Positions 42,213-52,111 of a stretch of DNA of 64,000 nt are shown piece by piece. Below the pieces are notes generated by a model that did no database searches, was not told where the DNA came from, and saw only the letters and a program-made list of their open reading frames with translations. The position numbers and the translations under genes were made by a program. This DNA is from Litorimonas sp964352855 (lineage in GTDB: Bacteria > Pseudomonadota > Alphaproteobacteria > Caulobacterales > Maricaulaceae): positions 124,001 through 188,000 of the forward strand of contig CAYGTR010000001.1 in assembly GCA_964352855.1 (NCBI GenBank), given 5' to 3'. Each line of letters opens with the position of its first letter. The stretch's first letter is position 1.

Positions 42213-44774
42213 TTATGCGAGCCAGCGAATGGCTTCGCTGTTTTCATCATCGGGTAATTCGACATCTTTGAAGAGCAATTGGGTTAAAGATATGACGTTA
42301 TTGGCGTGTTTTGCGCTCGCAAGGACATATTGTTCCTGAGTCAGTGATATCTCATTGTCTTGGAAGACTTTAGAATGGAACCGCTCTGCCACCAATGAGA
42401 AGGGTTTAGTCTTCAAACCCAAAAGGCGTTCCCAAATTTGCTGATATTGCCAGAACCGAATGGCGGCGTTTAAATCATCCGATACCGGCAAGCTGAGGAC
42501 CAGGCGACAGGCTTGAATATATTGCGCCTGCATCAATCCACCGGGACGTAATTTCGCATTGGAGTGATCATCAGCGGTTGACATGATGCGTTCGTTTTTA
42601 ATGCGCCCCCACATGATTCTGGCATCCTGAAGAAATTGCGTTTTGTCGCGTGGTCGTGTCAATACAGAATGGCAAAAGGCTTCGACTGTGTGACCTAAAC
42701 CTTTATCGCCGGCGACAAAGCGCGCATGGGCGAGAGCGACATGCTCCCATGTATGGGCACGGTTTAAATGATGGGCTGTGAAACTACTGAATTTAACCGC
42801 AGGGGGGCCACTTCGTCCTGAGGGCCGCAACCTCATATCTAGCTCATAGGCTATGCCTTCTTTTAACGGGGTTGTTAGTATTGTACGCAGCCTACGAACG
42901 ATTTGGCCCGCCGTCTCGCTATCTAAGGCGTCATCAAAAATAAACACAATATCCAAATCAGATTTAGGTGCCATGGTTTGCGTGCCCATTTTGCCAAGAC
43001 CGAGGACAGTCATGGGCAAGTCATGAATGTCCAACTCGTCTTTGACAATTGTGATAGAGGTTTCAATTGTGACTTCTGCAAGCCGGGTCAGGTTTAATTG
43101 TAACGTCTCAAGGCTATCGCCCTTTTCCATGAACCGGTGATAATAATAAAACAGATGTTCATTCACGAAACGTCTGAGGCGGTCGAGCCTGAGACCGTAA
43201 TCTTGATCTGACAAGACAGCAACCGGATCCGGTGTTTCAGAGAATTGCGGAAGTAGAAAAATATCAATGATATGGGGAGACTGTTCCAAAAGAGATGTCA
43301 TATGTGGCGAGTGAAGGAGAGGTGTGATCAAGGTATCGAGCAGGGCCGAATGGCGTTCGAGTAAATCTAAATACTGAGCCGACCGCGAAATGGTTTTCAA
43401 AAACCGATCCACACTTTCTAAAGCCGTCTCGGTCTCAGCCACACTCTTAATAACCCGGTTTAATAAGCGTTCGCCTAAATTTTGGTATTTACCGATCAAG
43501 GATTGTTGCAGCCCGTGAGAGTCAAAGCCGTTTAACCAAGATTGTGCAATTTCGCGCCCTACGGGGGACAGGTTTTCCAGTCCCAATGTGTCTATATTTT
43601 TTCGCGGCGATATTGGCGTTTCAAAGAGGGCGGTGAAGCGCTTATTGACATCTTTACGAATTGTATAAATATTTTCCGATAAGGCGTTCCAATCTGAATA
43701 GCCCGTTAGCTTTATGAGCGCCTTTTGGTCTGTTTCTGATTGCGGGATGATGTGGGTTTGTTCATTCCGCAGCATTTGCACGGCATTTTCAATGTTTCGC
43801 AATTTCACATAATCGGCGCGGAGCTTACCGGCGTCACCCTTTTTTAAATGGTTGAGTTCTGCGAGCTTTTTTAGAGCTGTTCGCGTATGCGGGGTGCGTA
43901 GAGATGTTTGTTTCCCACCCCAGACCAACTGTTGTGCATTCGTTATAAATTCAATTTCTCGAATACCCCCTGATCCTAATTTGAGATTAAATCCCGCCGC
44001 TTGCTCTGTAATAGGAGCTGATAATTTGCGTTCATGCGATAGGCCGGGGTGCTCGGCGTTAATGCGCGTTTTTAAATCTGCCAGATCATCAAGCGCCCGA
44101 AAATCGAGATTTTGAGGCCAAATAAAAGGTGACAGTGTTTCAAGAAAATTCGCGCCAGTCTCTTTGTCCCCCGCCACGACACGCGCTTTCATAAGAGCCA
44201 ATCGGTGCCAAGGGAGTGCCCGGAAGAAATAGAACTTCTCGGCTTTCAATGTCGACATCGACAGGCCCGTGCCGGAGCTCTCGGGCCTAAGACGCCAATC
44301 TACGCGCCAAATGTGTTCCGGCACATTTCGCGGCATGAGGATTTGTGTTAACGCTTTTAGGCAATAATTCGTCACGAAGGCTTGGCCCTTATTGGCGGAT
44401 ACAGGTAAAATATCAGGGTTATAAAAACCAATCAGATCAATATCGGACGAAAAGTTTAAGTCTTGCCCACCGAGCTTGCCGAGGCCAAGAATAAAGAGCC
44501 CCTTTGGTTCCTCTGCTTTAATGGAAAATCGTTTTCGTGTCTCAGCCCAAGCCAGATGCAAAGCAGCGTCTATTGTGCTGTCGGCGAAGAGGCTCTGGGC
44601 GCGACCGAGAGAGTCAAAATTAAGATTGCCCGCTTGATTTTCAAAAGCCCATCGCAACGCAAATTGACTTTTAAGCGTTTGAAGGTCAGCTGCCGTTTCG
44701 GCACAACGCGCAAGTGCCGTTAACGTCTCGAGTGTCTCTGTAATGTCGCCATAGCGCTCTAACAGCCCCGACAA
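42213..44774 (-). CDS. glnE: Glutamine synthetase adenylyltransferase/adenylyl-removase
   Basis: The 853-residue bifunctional enzyme regulates glutamine synthetase by adding and removing AMP. Two nucleotidyltransferase domains are visible. The N-terminal adenylyl-removing one is GLGKLGGQDLNFSSDIDLIGFY (read in two parts), and the C-terminal one is GLGKMGTQTMAPKSDLDIVFIFD (likewise). Each is followed by a helical domain. No ATG exists in frame at the 5' end. The best start is a TTG at 44774; upstream codons back to the neighbouring gene still read like GlnE (YYEHSPYLSGLLERYG), so an unusual start inside the autotransporter gene's end is possible. Confidence 0.92.
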   Translation of the reverse strand: MSGLLERYGDITETLETLTALARCAETAADLQTLKSQFALRWAFENQAGNLNFDSLGRAQSLFADSTIDAALHLAWAETRKRFSIKAEEPKGLFILGLGKLGGQDLNFSSDIDLIGFYNPDILPVSANKGQAFVTNYCLKALTQILMPRNVPEHIWRVDWRLRPESSGTGLSMSTLKAEKFYFFRALPWHRLALMKARVVAGDKETGANFLETLSPFIWPQNLDFRALDDLADLKTRINAEHPGLSHERKLSAPITEQAAGFNLKLGSGGIREIEFITNAQQLVWGGKQTSLRTPHTRTALKKLAELNHLKKGDAGKLRADYVKLRNIENAVQMLRNEQTHIIPQSETDQKALIKLTGYSDWNALSENIYTIRKDVNKRFTALFETPISPRKNIDTLGLENLSPVGREIAQSWLNGFDSHGLQQSLIGKYQNLGERLLNRVIKSVAETETALESVDRFLKTISRSAQYLDLLERHSALLDTLITPLLHSPHMTSLLEQSPHIIDIFLLPQFSETPDPVAVLSDQDYGLRLDRLRRFVNEHLFYYYHRFMEKGDSLETLQLNLTRLAEVTIETSITIVKDELDIHDLPMTVLGLGKMGTQTMAPKSDLDIVFIFDDALDSETAGQIVRRLRTILTTPLKEGIAYELDMRLRPSGRSGPPAVKFSSFTAHHLNRAHTWEHVALAHARFVAGDKGLGHTVEAFCHSVLTRPRDKTQFLQDARIMWGRIKNERIMSTADDHSNAKLRPGGLMQAQYIQACRLVLSLPVSDDLNAAIRFWQYQQIWERLLGLKTKPFSLVAERFHSKVFQDNEISLTQEQYVLASAKHANNVISLTQLLFKDVELPDDENSEAIRWLA

Positions 44775-44812
44775 ATAGGGGCTATGTTCGTAATACGCGA
44801 TGGCACGTTGCC

Positions 44813-47800
44813 TTAGAATAAGAGACGGATAACCACGCGACCCGTGTGGCGGATAAAGCCATCCCGAATGTCACTATCCACATCAAAGCCAATAGATGAA
44901 TATTCCGAACCTGCTGCGATTGAGAAACCAACGAGCACGCCGCTATCCGGGAAAGCCAAAGACGTCAGTGTTGCGCGTTCGGCTTCGTTTAGTCCCGCAA
45001 AAGCAAATTCAGTTAGCGTCGGGTCATTCAAGAACGCTTGCCGATAGCCGACGCGAAGTGAGGGCCTGATCCATGTGCGTTTGCCTTGATATTTCGCGCC
45101 AACATTCAACATAGCTGTTGCTGAAGCACGTTCGCTCACGCGACTGCCGACATCAAGGGCAATACCTTCCGTCCCTGTTTCCATATATCCGTCTTCCGAG
45201 AGGCGAAGATAATCTAAGGAAAGGGCAGGGCGGATCCAATATTTACCAGATATAAACATTTCATAACCGGCGCGCGCGGAAGCATTGATATGTGTACCAT
45301 TATAATCCGAGCTCGCTTGGCCAAAGAAATCATTAATTCTGACGCGACGTTCTTGCTCAAAACTATTATAGCCGCCGCCTGCATAGAACTCCATGCCCAA
45401 CTCGCCACTGCCCAAGGCTCTGGCCAGTCCCGCATAAAGACCGGCTTGTAACGTAATCACATCAAGAGGCTCGTCTTGGCCTACGACATCTTCAATTTCT
45501 GTTGACGCAAACCCAAAGTTGACACCGACAGCGTGGAACGGCCCCCAAGCCACGTCAAGGCCGCCTGTAATACCGAAACCCGCACCACGATATTGTTCGG
45601 ATAATCCGGCGAGGTCACGATCTGCAAAATAGGCGAATTCTTGAAGCCAAGCGCCACCGGGTTTGTCCGGTGAACGACGCGCTGTATCCAAATGACTGCC
45701 GACGGCGCCCGTTGCACCGTCAACATTGGCGAGGACAAATTCTCTCGCTGCCGCCGAAAATTCCGGCAGTAATTGATTATAGGCGCGGTTAAATTCAGCG
45801 CCATCAGTAATATTGGCGATAGCTGAACCCAGTTCACTATTGGCAACAAATGCGCCGCGTGTCTGATTGAAAGCTGCCGCTTGTACCGGATCAAGTCCAA
45901 GCCCGCCTTGTTCAATCGAGAGATTTGGATCCCGTAGAGTGACGGTCACGATAAGGGCATTTGTTCCATCAATCAGGCTAGTGCCATAGTCAAAATCATA
46001 AAGGAAAGGGGTCGTGCCGCCTTCTGCGGCAGCATTGAGATTGGCCAACAGCATATCCGTGACGCTAAGCGTTCCTGCACTCGCCAAAGTGAAAGTTTCG
46101 CCAATATCGCTATTTACAATAGAGTTAAATCGAGGCGATATGAAAGACCCATCGGCAAATGCGACTGTGCCTGTTGCCGCAAGCGTAGAGGCAGTCCCTG
46201 TTGATCCGTCAATTGTTGGTGAGAATGTCGAGGCGGCCCCAAAGGAGGCGTCAGCTACGGCAATAGGTGTGCCCTCTGTGAGAGCAAGCGTGCTCGCATC
46301 CGTAACGTTTATTGTGAGATTACCTGCATTTCTAATTTCACCGGAATAACTTGCACCACCCGATAAAAGGAGTTGGTCTTCGCCTTCCCCAAAATCAATA
46401 TCACCTGCAATACTGCCTGATGAAGCATTGATAACATCATTACCGGAGCCCAAAAGAATGTCGCCTCTTAGGAAGGGTGCAGTTGGTGTGGCCGTATCCG
46501 TTGTATCTTCATCTTCCCGCAATTGCTGAAGATAAGTGAAACCGTTCGTATTGGCTGACGCATCAATTGCAACCAATGTAAAGCTGACTTCGGAATTGCC
46601 TGTCGAGTCGGAACTCTGACCCGAGGCCAAAATAGCCCCTTCATTTGTGACTGCGTTGAGGGTTCCTGACGCATCCCTTATTGCATAGGCTTCGCCTTGT
46701 CGACCAATCACAATTGTATTGATAATGCCTTGGTTGAAAATCGAATTTGTTGTCGCGCCGGCACCAATATCAATCGCGACAGCCTGCACATTCACAGCCG
46801 CCACCGGATTGGCCTCGTCAGCAAAAACCTCATCAATCGCTTCTGAAGCTTGAGCCGAAATTGCGCCTATATTATTTATATTATCTACAATCGCGCCTTC
46901 ACCCAGAACGATAACACGTGCCAAGCCTGTACCCGGCGTGATACCCGCAACTGGATTTAAACCCGTCCCTCTAAAGGCTGAAACGCTTAATGTGCCTGCA
47001 TTTCTTATACCGCCTTCGACTGTGGCATTCGAAACAGAGATAATTGTTGCATCAAAATCATCGAAAACACCTTGTGCCGAGATCGTGCCTTCATTGATAA
47101 AGCCATATTGGAGATCAGCATCAAATCCGTCTGCATTTGGGTCATTGATAGGGCTGACGCGACCAATGGCGATGGGTGTGCCGTCACCACTGATGAGAAC
47201 AGCTGGCGCACTGCCAAGCTGCGATATGGCTGAACGGCCAACCGTTACCAAAGCTCCTGTCGGATTTCCATCCGCATCGACTTGTGGGTTGCCGTCTGCG
47301 TCAACGGCGAGCTCTTGGCGGATCTCTAAGAAAATACCTTGTGTAATATTCCCCGTAACAGAGAGAGCCGACCCGGCATTTTGCATATCTTCGGCTGTCA
47401 AGTCTTCACGGCCTGTGGATTCGGCTCCTCCGAAGCCTGGGCGCGTTGCATTAAAGCGGAAAGCGTTTGACTCAATCCCGCCTATATTGACAAAACCACC
47501 CTGCACATCGCCGGATATTGCGTAGCCTGTGCTATTTGTACCCCTTGCGCTGACGACGCCTGCATTCTCGACAGTCCCTGTAACATTGCCTGCAAGATTG
47601 ACGGCGGCCCCATTATCGCCGAGCAAAGATATACGCCCTTCATTGGTCAAATTTCCGGTTAAAGCCGCGGATGAGACAAGATTGATACCAAAGCTATCAT
47701 TCCCTTCGACACTCATATTTGACGTCGACGCAAGAGAAATATTACCTTGGAAAGGCGAAGCACCTGAAATGAGAATGCCAGTACGTCCGGATCCGGAAGC

Positions 47801-48202
47801 GAAGCCACCATCGGTAAACCCATCACCATCTGTGTCGGAAGGCGTGAAGTCCTCTTGAATAAAAATATTGCCTGAATTTGTAAAATTACGATCAGCGCCG
47901 CCTTCGAGTGACACACCTGTTGCGTTATCAACATCTGAGATGGTGATTGCACCTTGATTGGTCAGGTCATTGTCAGAATTGAGCGTAACAGCCGGGCCTG
48001 CCGTCGTCAGTGTAACCGAACCTGTGGTGTCGATAATGACATCATCGCCTTCGCTATCTGTATCAACGGGAGCGGTACGTGCATCACTAATAGTGACTTG
48101 CGCGGCGGCGAGTGTGCCCCAGCCCAAAATAAGCGCGGCGCTACAGGCTGTGCCCAAATAACGCGATACGGTTTTGACTGTGGCCGATTTAATACTCAGC
48201 AT
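44813..48202 (-). CDS. Autotransporter (type Va) with C-terminal barrel
   Basis: The ATG at 48202 gives a signal peptide (MLSIKSATVKTVSRYLG to TLAAAQV); a longer frame from 48454 adds 84 unlikely residues. The 1129-residue protein has a beta-helical passenger of degenerate repeats (segments such as NQGAITISD and NEGRISLLG). Asp-rich stretches like DTDGDGFTDGG and VDADGNPQVDADG may bind calcium. The C-terminal autotransporter barrel covers the last 280 residues and ends VVIRLLF. The passenger should be displayed or released at the cell surface. The ligand is unknown. glnE begins about 39 bp downstream. Confidence 0.87.
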   Translation of the reverse strand: MLSIKSATVKTVSRYLGTACSAALILGWGTLAAAQVTISDARTAPVDTDSEGDDVIIDTTGSVTLTTAGPAVTLNSDNDLTNQGAITISDVDNATGVSLEGGADRNFTNSGNIFIQEDFTPSDTDGDGFTDGGFASGSGRTGILISGASPFQGNISLASTSNMSVEGNDSFGINLVSSAALTGNLTNEGRISLLGDNGAAVNLAGNVTGTVENAGVVSARGTNSTGYAISGDVQGGFVNIGGIESNAFRFNATRPGFGGAESTGREDLTAEDMQNAGSALSVTGNITQGIFLEIRQELAVDADGNPQVDADGNPTGALVTVGRSAISQLGSAPAVLISGDGTPIAIGRVSPINDPNADGFDADLQYGFINEGTISAQGVFDDFDATIISVSNATVEGGIRNAGTLSVSAFRGTGLNPVAGITPGTGLARVIVLGEGAIVDNINNIGAISAQASEAIDEVFADEANPVAAVNVQAVAIDIGAGATTNSIFNQGIINTIVIGRQGEAYAIRDASGTLNAVTNEGAILASGQSSDSTGNSEVSFTLVAIDASANTNGFTYLQQLREDEDTTDTATPTAPFLRGDILLGSGNDVINASSGSIAGDIDFGEGEDQLLLSGGASYSGEIRNAGNLTINVTDASTLALTEGTPIAVADASFGAASTFSPTIDGSTGTASTLAATGTVAFADGSFISPRFNSIVNSDIGETFTLASAGTLSVTDMLLANLNAAAEGGTTPFLYDFDYGTSLIDGTNALIVTVTLRDPNLSIEQGGLGLDPVQAAAFNQTRGAFVANSELGSAIANITDGAEFNRAYNQLLPEFSAAAREFVLANVDGATGAVGSHLDTARRSPDKPGGAWLQEFAYFADRDLAGLSEQYRGAGFGITGGLDVAWGPFHAVGVNFGFASTEIEDVVGQDEPLDVITLQAGLYAGLARALGSGELGMEFYAGGGYNSFEQERRVRINDFFGQASSDYNGTHINASARAGYEMFISGKYWIRPALSLDYLRLSEDGYMETGTEGIALDVGSRVSERASATAMLNVGAKYQGKRTWIRPSLRVGYRQAFLNDPTLTEFAFAGLNEAERATLTSLAFPDSGVLVGFSIAAGSEYSSIGFDVDSDIRDGFIRHTGRVVIRLLF

Positions 48203-48406
48203 GTGCAAGGTCCCACTGCGGTGCGTGTTTTCTATAAAAATAGAGTCACGCGATAGATTATTTGAAACTGTCCTAACGTCTCTGATGCGCAAGGCCAATG
48301 AAAGATTGGTTACAATTACACCCATAATCAGCAGAAAATGACTTGTTTTGAGGTGTTTGGGCTTAGGCGATTGCCAAATCGTCCCTTTCATGGCAATCGC
48401 GCCGCC

Positions 48407-48973
48407 ATGAATGAGATTGAAACTGATGTAATTGACACAAACGAACTCCGCCAAACATGGCTACGTTTCGGCATAATTCTGCCTTTGATTATCATCATAT
48501 TTGACCAAATCACAAAGTTTGCGGCGATAAGATTTTTCAAAGTGCCGTTGAATATTTGCGAAATTAACCCAAGACCCGGACTGACATTCGATTTCAGCCC
48601 AATTGTCGATCTCACGCTTATTTGTAATCAAGGGATAAGTTGGGGGCTCTTACAGGGTGATTCGTCCATTAAACGTTGGGCATTGACGGTTTTTGCCTTG
48701 GGCATGAGCGTTTTGCTGTTTTGGGTTTTGGGGCAAACGAAAGATAAATTGTCAAAATGGGCCTTTGGATTGGTCATCGGTGGCGCCATCGGAAACGCCA
48801 TTGATCGGTTCTTTTTCGGCGCTGTGACGGATTTTATTGATTTTAGCGATATTGGCTTCAACTATGTGTTTAATGTGGCGGATAGCGCGATCACGGTCGG
48901 TGTGATCGGCCTCTTTATCGGGTCGTTTCTGAGTAAAGATGAGCCCAAAAAGACATCAAAAGCTGTTAAATAA
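48407..48973 (+). CDS. lspA: Lipoprotein signal peptidase (signal peptidase II)
   Basis: The ATG at 48407 gives a 188-residue inner-membrane aspartyl protease that removes signal peptides from lipidated prolipoproteins. It has four hydrophobic segments and the family motifs CNQGISWGLL, GGAIGNAIDR (Asp133), VTDFIDF (Asp142) and VFNVADSAI (Asp159). The last two motifs hold the catalytic aspartates in known structures. The longer frame from 48338 overlaps the opposing promoter region. Many lipoproteins in the window (CpaD, TadD, DUF3035, PhoD-like and others) are its substrates. Confidence 0.94.
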   Translation: MNEIETDVIDTNELRQTWLRFGIILPLIIIIFDQITKFAAIRFFKVPLNICEINPRPGLTFDFSPIVDLTLICNQGISWGLLQGDSSIKRWALTVFALGMSVLLFWVLGQTKDKLSKWAFGLVIGGAIGNAIDRFFFGAVTDFIDFSDIGFNYVFNVADSAITVGVIGLFIGSFLSKDEPKKTSKAVK

Positions 48974-49042
48974 AATATTGGTCACTTGGCCATCCGAAAA
49001 TTTGGCGTTAAAGCCATGTAAAAATAACGTAGGACGGATAAA

Positions 49043-49585
49043 ATGCGCCGGATAATTTCACCGCTTTTTCTCATCACAGCTTCTTCTGCTCTGTTGGTAG
49101 GATGCACATCGACGTCACGCGCTTTGGGTCTTACCAAAGATGCGCCAAATGAGTTCAATATTTTGACGAAGGCGCCTCTCGTAATACCGCCGGAATATAA
49201 TCTGCGCCCGCCGCGTGTGGGTGAAAGTTCATCCGAAGACAATTATTCCCAACAGGCTGCACGTGAAGCTTTAATCGGTGATGTGGATGCCGCTGAACCA
49301 AGCCGGGGCGAGGTTGTCTTGATGAGCAAAGCTAATGTCGGGCGTGCAAACCAAGAGATTCGCGTTGAAATTGACGGACAAAATTCTGTTGAGCGAAAAA
49401 CGGCGGGTTTTGCCAACAGCATCCTGTTTTGGCGTAATGGCCAAATCGTCGACCAAGACGGTAAAATCGTTCCACTCGACCCAGAAGCTGAAGCCCAGCG
49501 TATGCGCTCCATTAATGCTGCCACCGGCGGCGGTGAAGTTGTCATTACGAAGCGCCCGGGCGGACCAAAATTACCCGGCTTGTAA
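49043..49585 (+). CDS. DUF3035 lipoprotein
   Basis: The 180-residue protein has a lipoprotein signal with lipobox LLVGC (Cys21) and the DUF3035 core (RALGLTKDAPNEFNILTKAPL, then VIPPEYNLRPP). This family is restricted to alphaproteobacteria; some members have been linked to outer-membrane beta-barrel assembly, but the role is not established here. It lies between lspA and mutL on the same strand. AGGACGG-like sequence precedes the ATG. Confidence 0.88.
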   Translation: MRRIISPLFLITASSALLVGCTSTSRALGLTKDAPNEFNILTKAPLVIPPEYNLRPPRVGESSSEDNYSQQAAREALIGDVDAAEPSRGEVVLMSKANVGRANQEIRVEIDGQNSVERKTAGFANSILFWRNGQIVDQDGKIVPLDPEAEAQRMRSINAATGGGEVVITKRPGGPKLPGL

Positions 49586-49651
49586 GCTAATTACAGCTTA
49601 TACAGTGCCTAACCCTAGCCCTACCGTCCGGTGGGGCTTATTTTTTACCTT

Positions 49652-51547
49652 ATGAGCGCTACCCCCATATTGATTCGCCGCCTGCCGAATGAAACGGTCA
49701 ACCGTATTGCGGCAGGTGAGGTGATTGAACGCCCCTCAAGCGTTATCAAAGAACTGGTTGAAAACGCGATTGATGCAGGTGCCACCCAAGTCGATATCCG
49801 TTACGAAGATGGTGGTCGAACGCTAATTTCTATCACCGATGATGGACGCGGCATGAGCGAAGACGAGTTGCCCATCGCGATTGAACGTCATGCAACGTCA
49901 AAGCTTGCACCCAATGCGCATGGTGAGTGGGATCTTCTTAATATTTCCACCATGGGATTTCGGGGCGAGGCTTTGCCTTCAATCGGATCCGTCTCACGCC
50001 TGTCGCTGCTCAGTCAAATCATCGGATCGGATAGCGCTTGGGAACTCCGTGTTGATGGCGGCGATGTACATGCCATGAAACCTGCGGCGCGGTTCGGTCT
50101 TCACGGAACCCGTGTGGAAGTTCGCGACTTGTTTTATGCGACACCCGCGCGCCTGAAATTCCTGAAATCCGAACGTAGCGAAGCGCTCGCCATTTCCGAT
50201 ATTGTCAAACGACTCGCTATGGCAAATCCGCATGTCGGGATGACGCTCGGCACGCCTGCACGGGTGACATTGAAGTTGGCCAGACAAAGTGACGACGCCG
50301 AGGGGCGCTTGGCGCGTTTGGCAGGGATATTGGGGCAGGATTTCAGTGCCAATGCCGTCCCCATATCTCAAGTGCGGGAAAACATTGCACTGACAGGCTT
50401 TGTCGGACTGCCGACCTATTCGCGGGGTAATTCGCAGCATCAATATTTGTTTGTGAACGGGCGTCCCGTAAGAGACAAACTTCTGCACGGCGCAGTGCGT
50501 GGTGCCTATCAAGATTATCTGGCCAGAGACCGCCACCCCGTTGTCGCGCTCTATGTCGACTTGCCGCAAGATCATGTCGATGTGAACGTCCATCCAGCCA
50601 AATCAGAAGTGCGTTTCCGCAATCCGGGTTTGGTGCGCGGTTTGATCGTCAGCGGTATTCGTCATGCCTTATCTGAGGCCGGACATCGCGTCAGCACAAC
50701 CGTGAGCGATTATGCGCTCGGGCGTATTCAGGCGGAACAAGGGGCCATGCCGTTACAAGGTAATTACGGCGGCAATCGTGGGGGTTATGCACCAAATTAT
50801 CACTCTAATTTGGGGGCGCCTTACCGCAATAACCCTGCGCTCCAGCCATTGGTTGATGGGTTCTCGGCCAAGGTCGAAGAAGGGATGGAAGTCTTTGAGG
50901 GTGCCGCTCCCGCCTATTCACCGCAAGGTTACCCCACGCATCAAGGGCAAAGCGAAGATTTGACCGAAAAGCCATTGGGTGCCGCGCGGGCGCAACTCCA
51001 TGAAACCTATGTCGTCGCGCAGACGCGGGACGGCATTGTGATTGTGGATCAGCACGCCGCCCATGAACGCCTCGTCTATGAGCGCATGAAAGTGGCGATG
51101 GCAGATAAAGGGGTAGAGCGCCAAGCGCTGCTCATCCCCGATATTGTGGATTTAGGCGAAACGGATGCAGAGCGGATTTTGGCGAGAGCAGACGAACTCG
51201 CTGAAATGGGCCTCATCATTGAGCCCTTTGGCACAGGCGCGATTGCCGTGCGCGAAACCCCCGCGCTCTTGGGTGAAATGGATATTCAAGGCCTCCTACG
51301 CGACCTCGCAGACGATATTTCCGAATATGACGAAGCCTTCTCGCTCAAAGAAAAATTCGAACATGTCTGCGGGACAATGGCGTGTCATGGGTCGGTACGG
51401 GCCGGGCGCAGGCTAAATGGCCAAGAAATGAATGCGCTCTTGAGGCAAATGGAAGCCACGCCGCATTCGGGGCAGTGCAATCACGGGCGGCCAACGTATG
51501 TGGAGTTGAAACTGGCGGATATAGAAAGGCTATTCGGGCGGCGGTGA
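49652..51547 (+). CDS. mutL: DNA mismatch repair protein MutL
   Basis: The ATG at 49652 (MSATPILIRRLPN) is chosen over an upstream frame from 49631. The 631-residue protein has the GHKL ATPase domain (IAAGEVIERPSSVIKELVENAIDAG in parts, DDGRGM, TMGFRGEAL, GTRVEVRDLF). It ends in a C-terminal dimerisation domain (VDQHAAHERLVYE, CNHGRPTYVEL). It links MutS recognition to strand incision. Residues about 370-440 form a variable linker. Both QHAAHERLVYE and CxHGRP motifs suggest an intrinsic endonuclease type, as expected where MutH is absent, though the classic DQHA(X)2E(X)4E reads DQHAAHERLVYE. Confidence 0.95.
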   Translation: MSATPILIRRLPNETVNRIAAGEVIERPSSVIKELVENAIDAGATQVDIRYEDGGRTLISITDDGRGMSEDELPIAIERHATSKLAPNAHGEWDLLNISTMGFRGEALPSIGSVSRLSLLSQIIGSDSAWELRVDGGDVHAMKPAARFGLHGTRVEVRDLFYATPARLKFLKSERSEALAISDIVKRLAMANPHVGMTLGTPARVTLKLARQSDDAEGRLARLAGILGQDFSANAVPISQVRENIALTGFVGLPTYSRGNSQHQYLFVNGRPVRDKLLHGAVRGAYQDYLARDRHPVVALYVDLPQDHVDVNVHPAKSEVRFRNPGLVRGLIVSGIRHALSEAGHRVSTTVSDYALGRIQAEQGAMPLQGNYGGNRGGYAPNYHSNLGAPYRNNPALQPLVDGFSAKVEEGMEVFEGAAPAYSPQGYPTHQGQSEDLTEKPLGAARAQLHETYVVAQTRDGIVIVDQHAAHERLVYERMKVAMADKGVERQALLIPDIVDLGETDAERILARADELAEMGLIIEPFGTGAIAVRETPALLGEMDIQGLLRDLADDISEYDEAFSLKEKFEHVCGTMACHGSVRAGRRLNGQEMNALLRQMEATPHSGQCNHGRPTYVELKLADIERLFGRR

Positions 51548-51605
51548 TTTTGTTTAGTAGTTAGTTGCTAGTCAGAATTAAGGTTTTTTAGTTTACTGAA
51601 TGTAT

Positions 51606-52079
51606 CTATTGAGAAACGTCTGAAACATGTACTAACTTCCAATTTCCCGTTCGTTTTGACCAAAACTGCGCCCCAGCACCATTTGCCGAGACAATATCTC
51701 CTGACTCCAACACTATTTCGGCAGAATACTCATTGATTAGAACTGCATTTTCGGAGTCAATGACATTGATAATCACACGGCCAAACTCAAGACTATTGTA
51801 TTTATGGATAGTTTTAAATTGCGGAAGGTAGGTGCTCTGAAACTCATTAAATGAGTCGCATGTCGTCCCATTTGAGTTAAGCGCAGTAAAAGTTTTATCG
51901 TCAAATAATGAAAAATAGCTATCAAAATCCAAATTCTCTGCGGCAAATGCTAAAGCATCGAATGCCTGCGTAATCTCTTCTTTAGTTCGCTTCTCCATAT
52001 CCGAATTATTACTTTGAGACTGAGGTGAGCAAGCGACTGTAAATAAACAGCAAATTAATCCGATTAGAATGTGCTTCAT
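51606..52079 (-). CDS. Small lipoprotein with an NTF2/SnoaL-like domain
   Basis: The ATG at 52079 gives a lipoprotein signal with lipobox TVAC (MKHILIGLICCLFTVACS); a longer frame from 52154 overlaps rsmD. The remaining 138 residues look like an NTF2/SnoaL-type cone domain (ITQAFDALAFAAENLDFDSYFSLFDD, ending WKLVHVSDVSQ). This fold often binds small molecules or forms periplasmic stress proteins. No catalytic residues can be named. It is AT-rich compared with mutL and rsmD on either side, so it may be an insertion. It starts 32 bp after rsmD on the same strand. Confidence 0.72.
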   Translation of the reverse strand: MKHILIGLICCLFTVACSPQSQSNNSDMEKRTKEEITQAFDALAFAAENLDFDSYFSLFDDKTFTALNSNGTTCDSFNEFQSTYLPQFKTIHKYNSLEFGRVIINVIDSENAVLINEYSAEIVLESGDIVSANGAGAQFWSKRTGNWKLVHVSDVSQ

Positions 52080-52111
52080 GAGTTTTTCCGAAATTGATAT
52101 GTGAGTATTTT

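Noticed and set aside
49994..50593. 199-residue open frame antisense to mutL
   Set aside because: Low-quality composition and no ribosome site; mutL on the other strand is certain.
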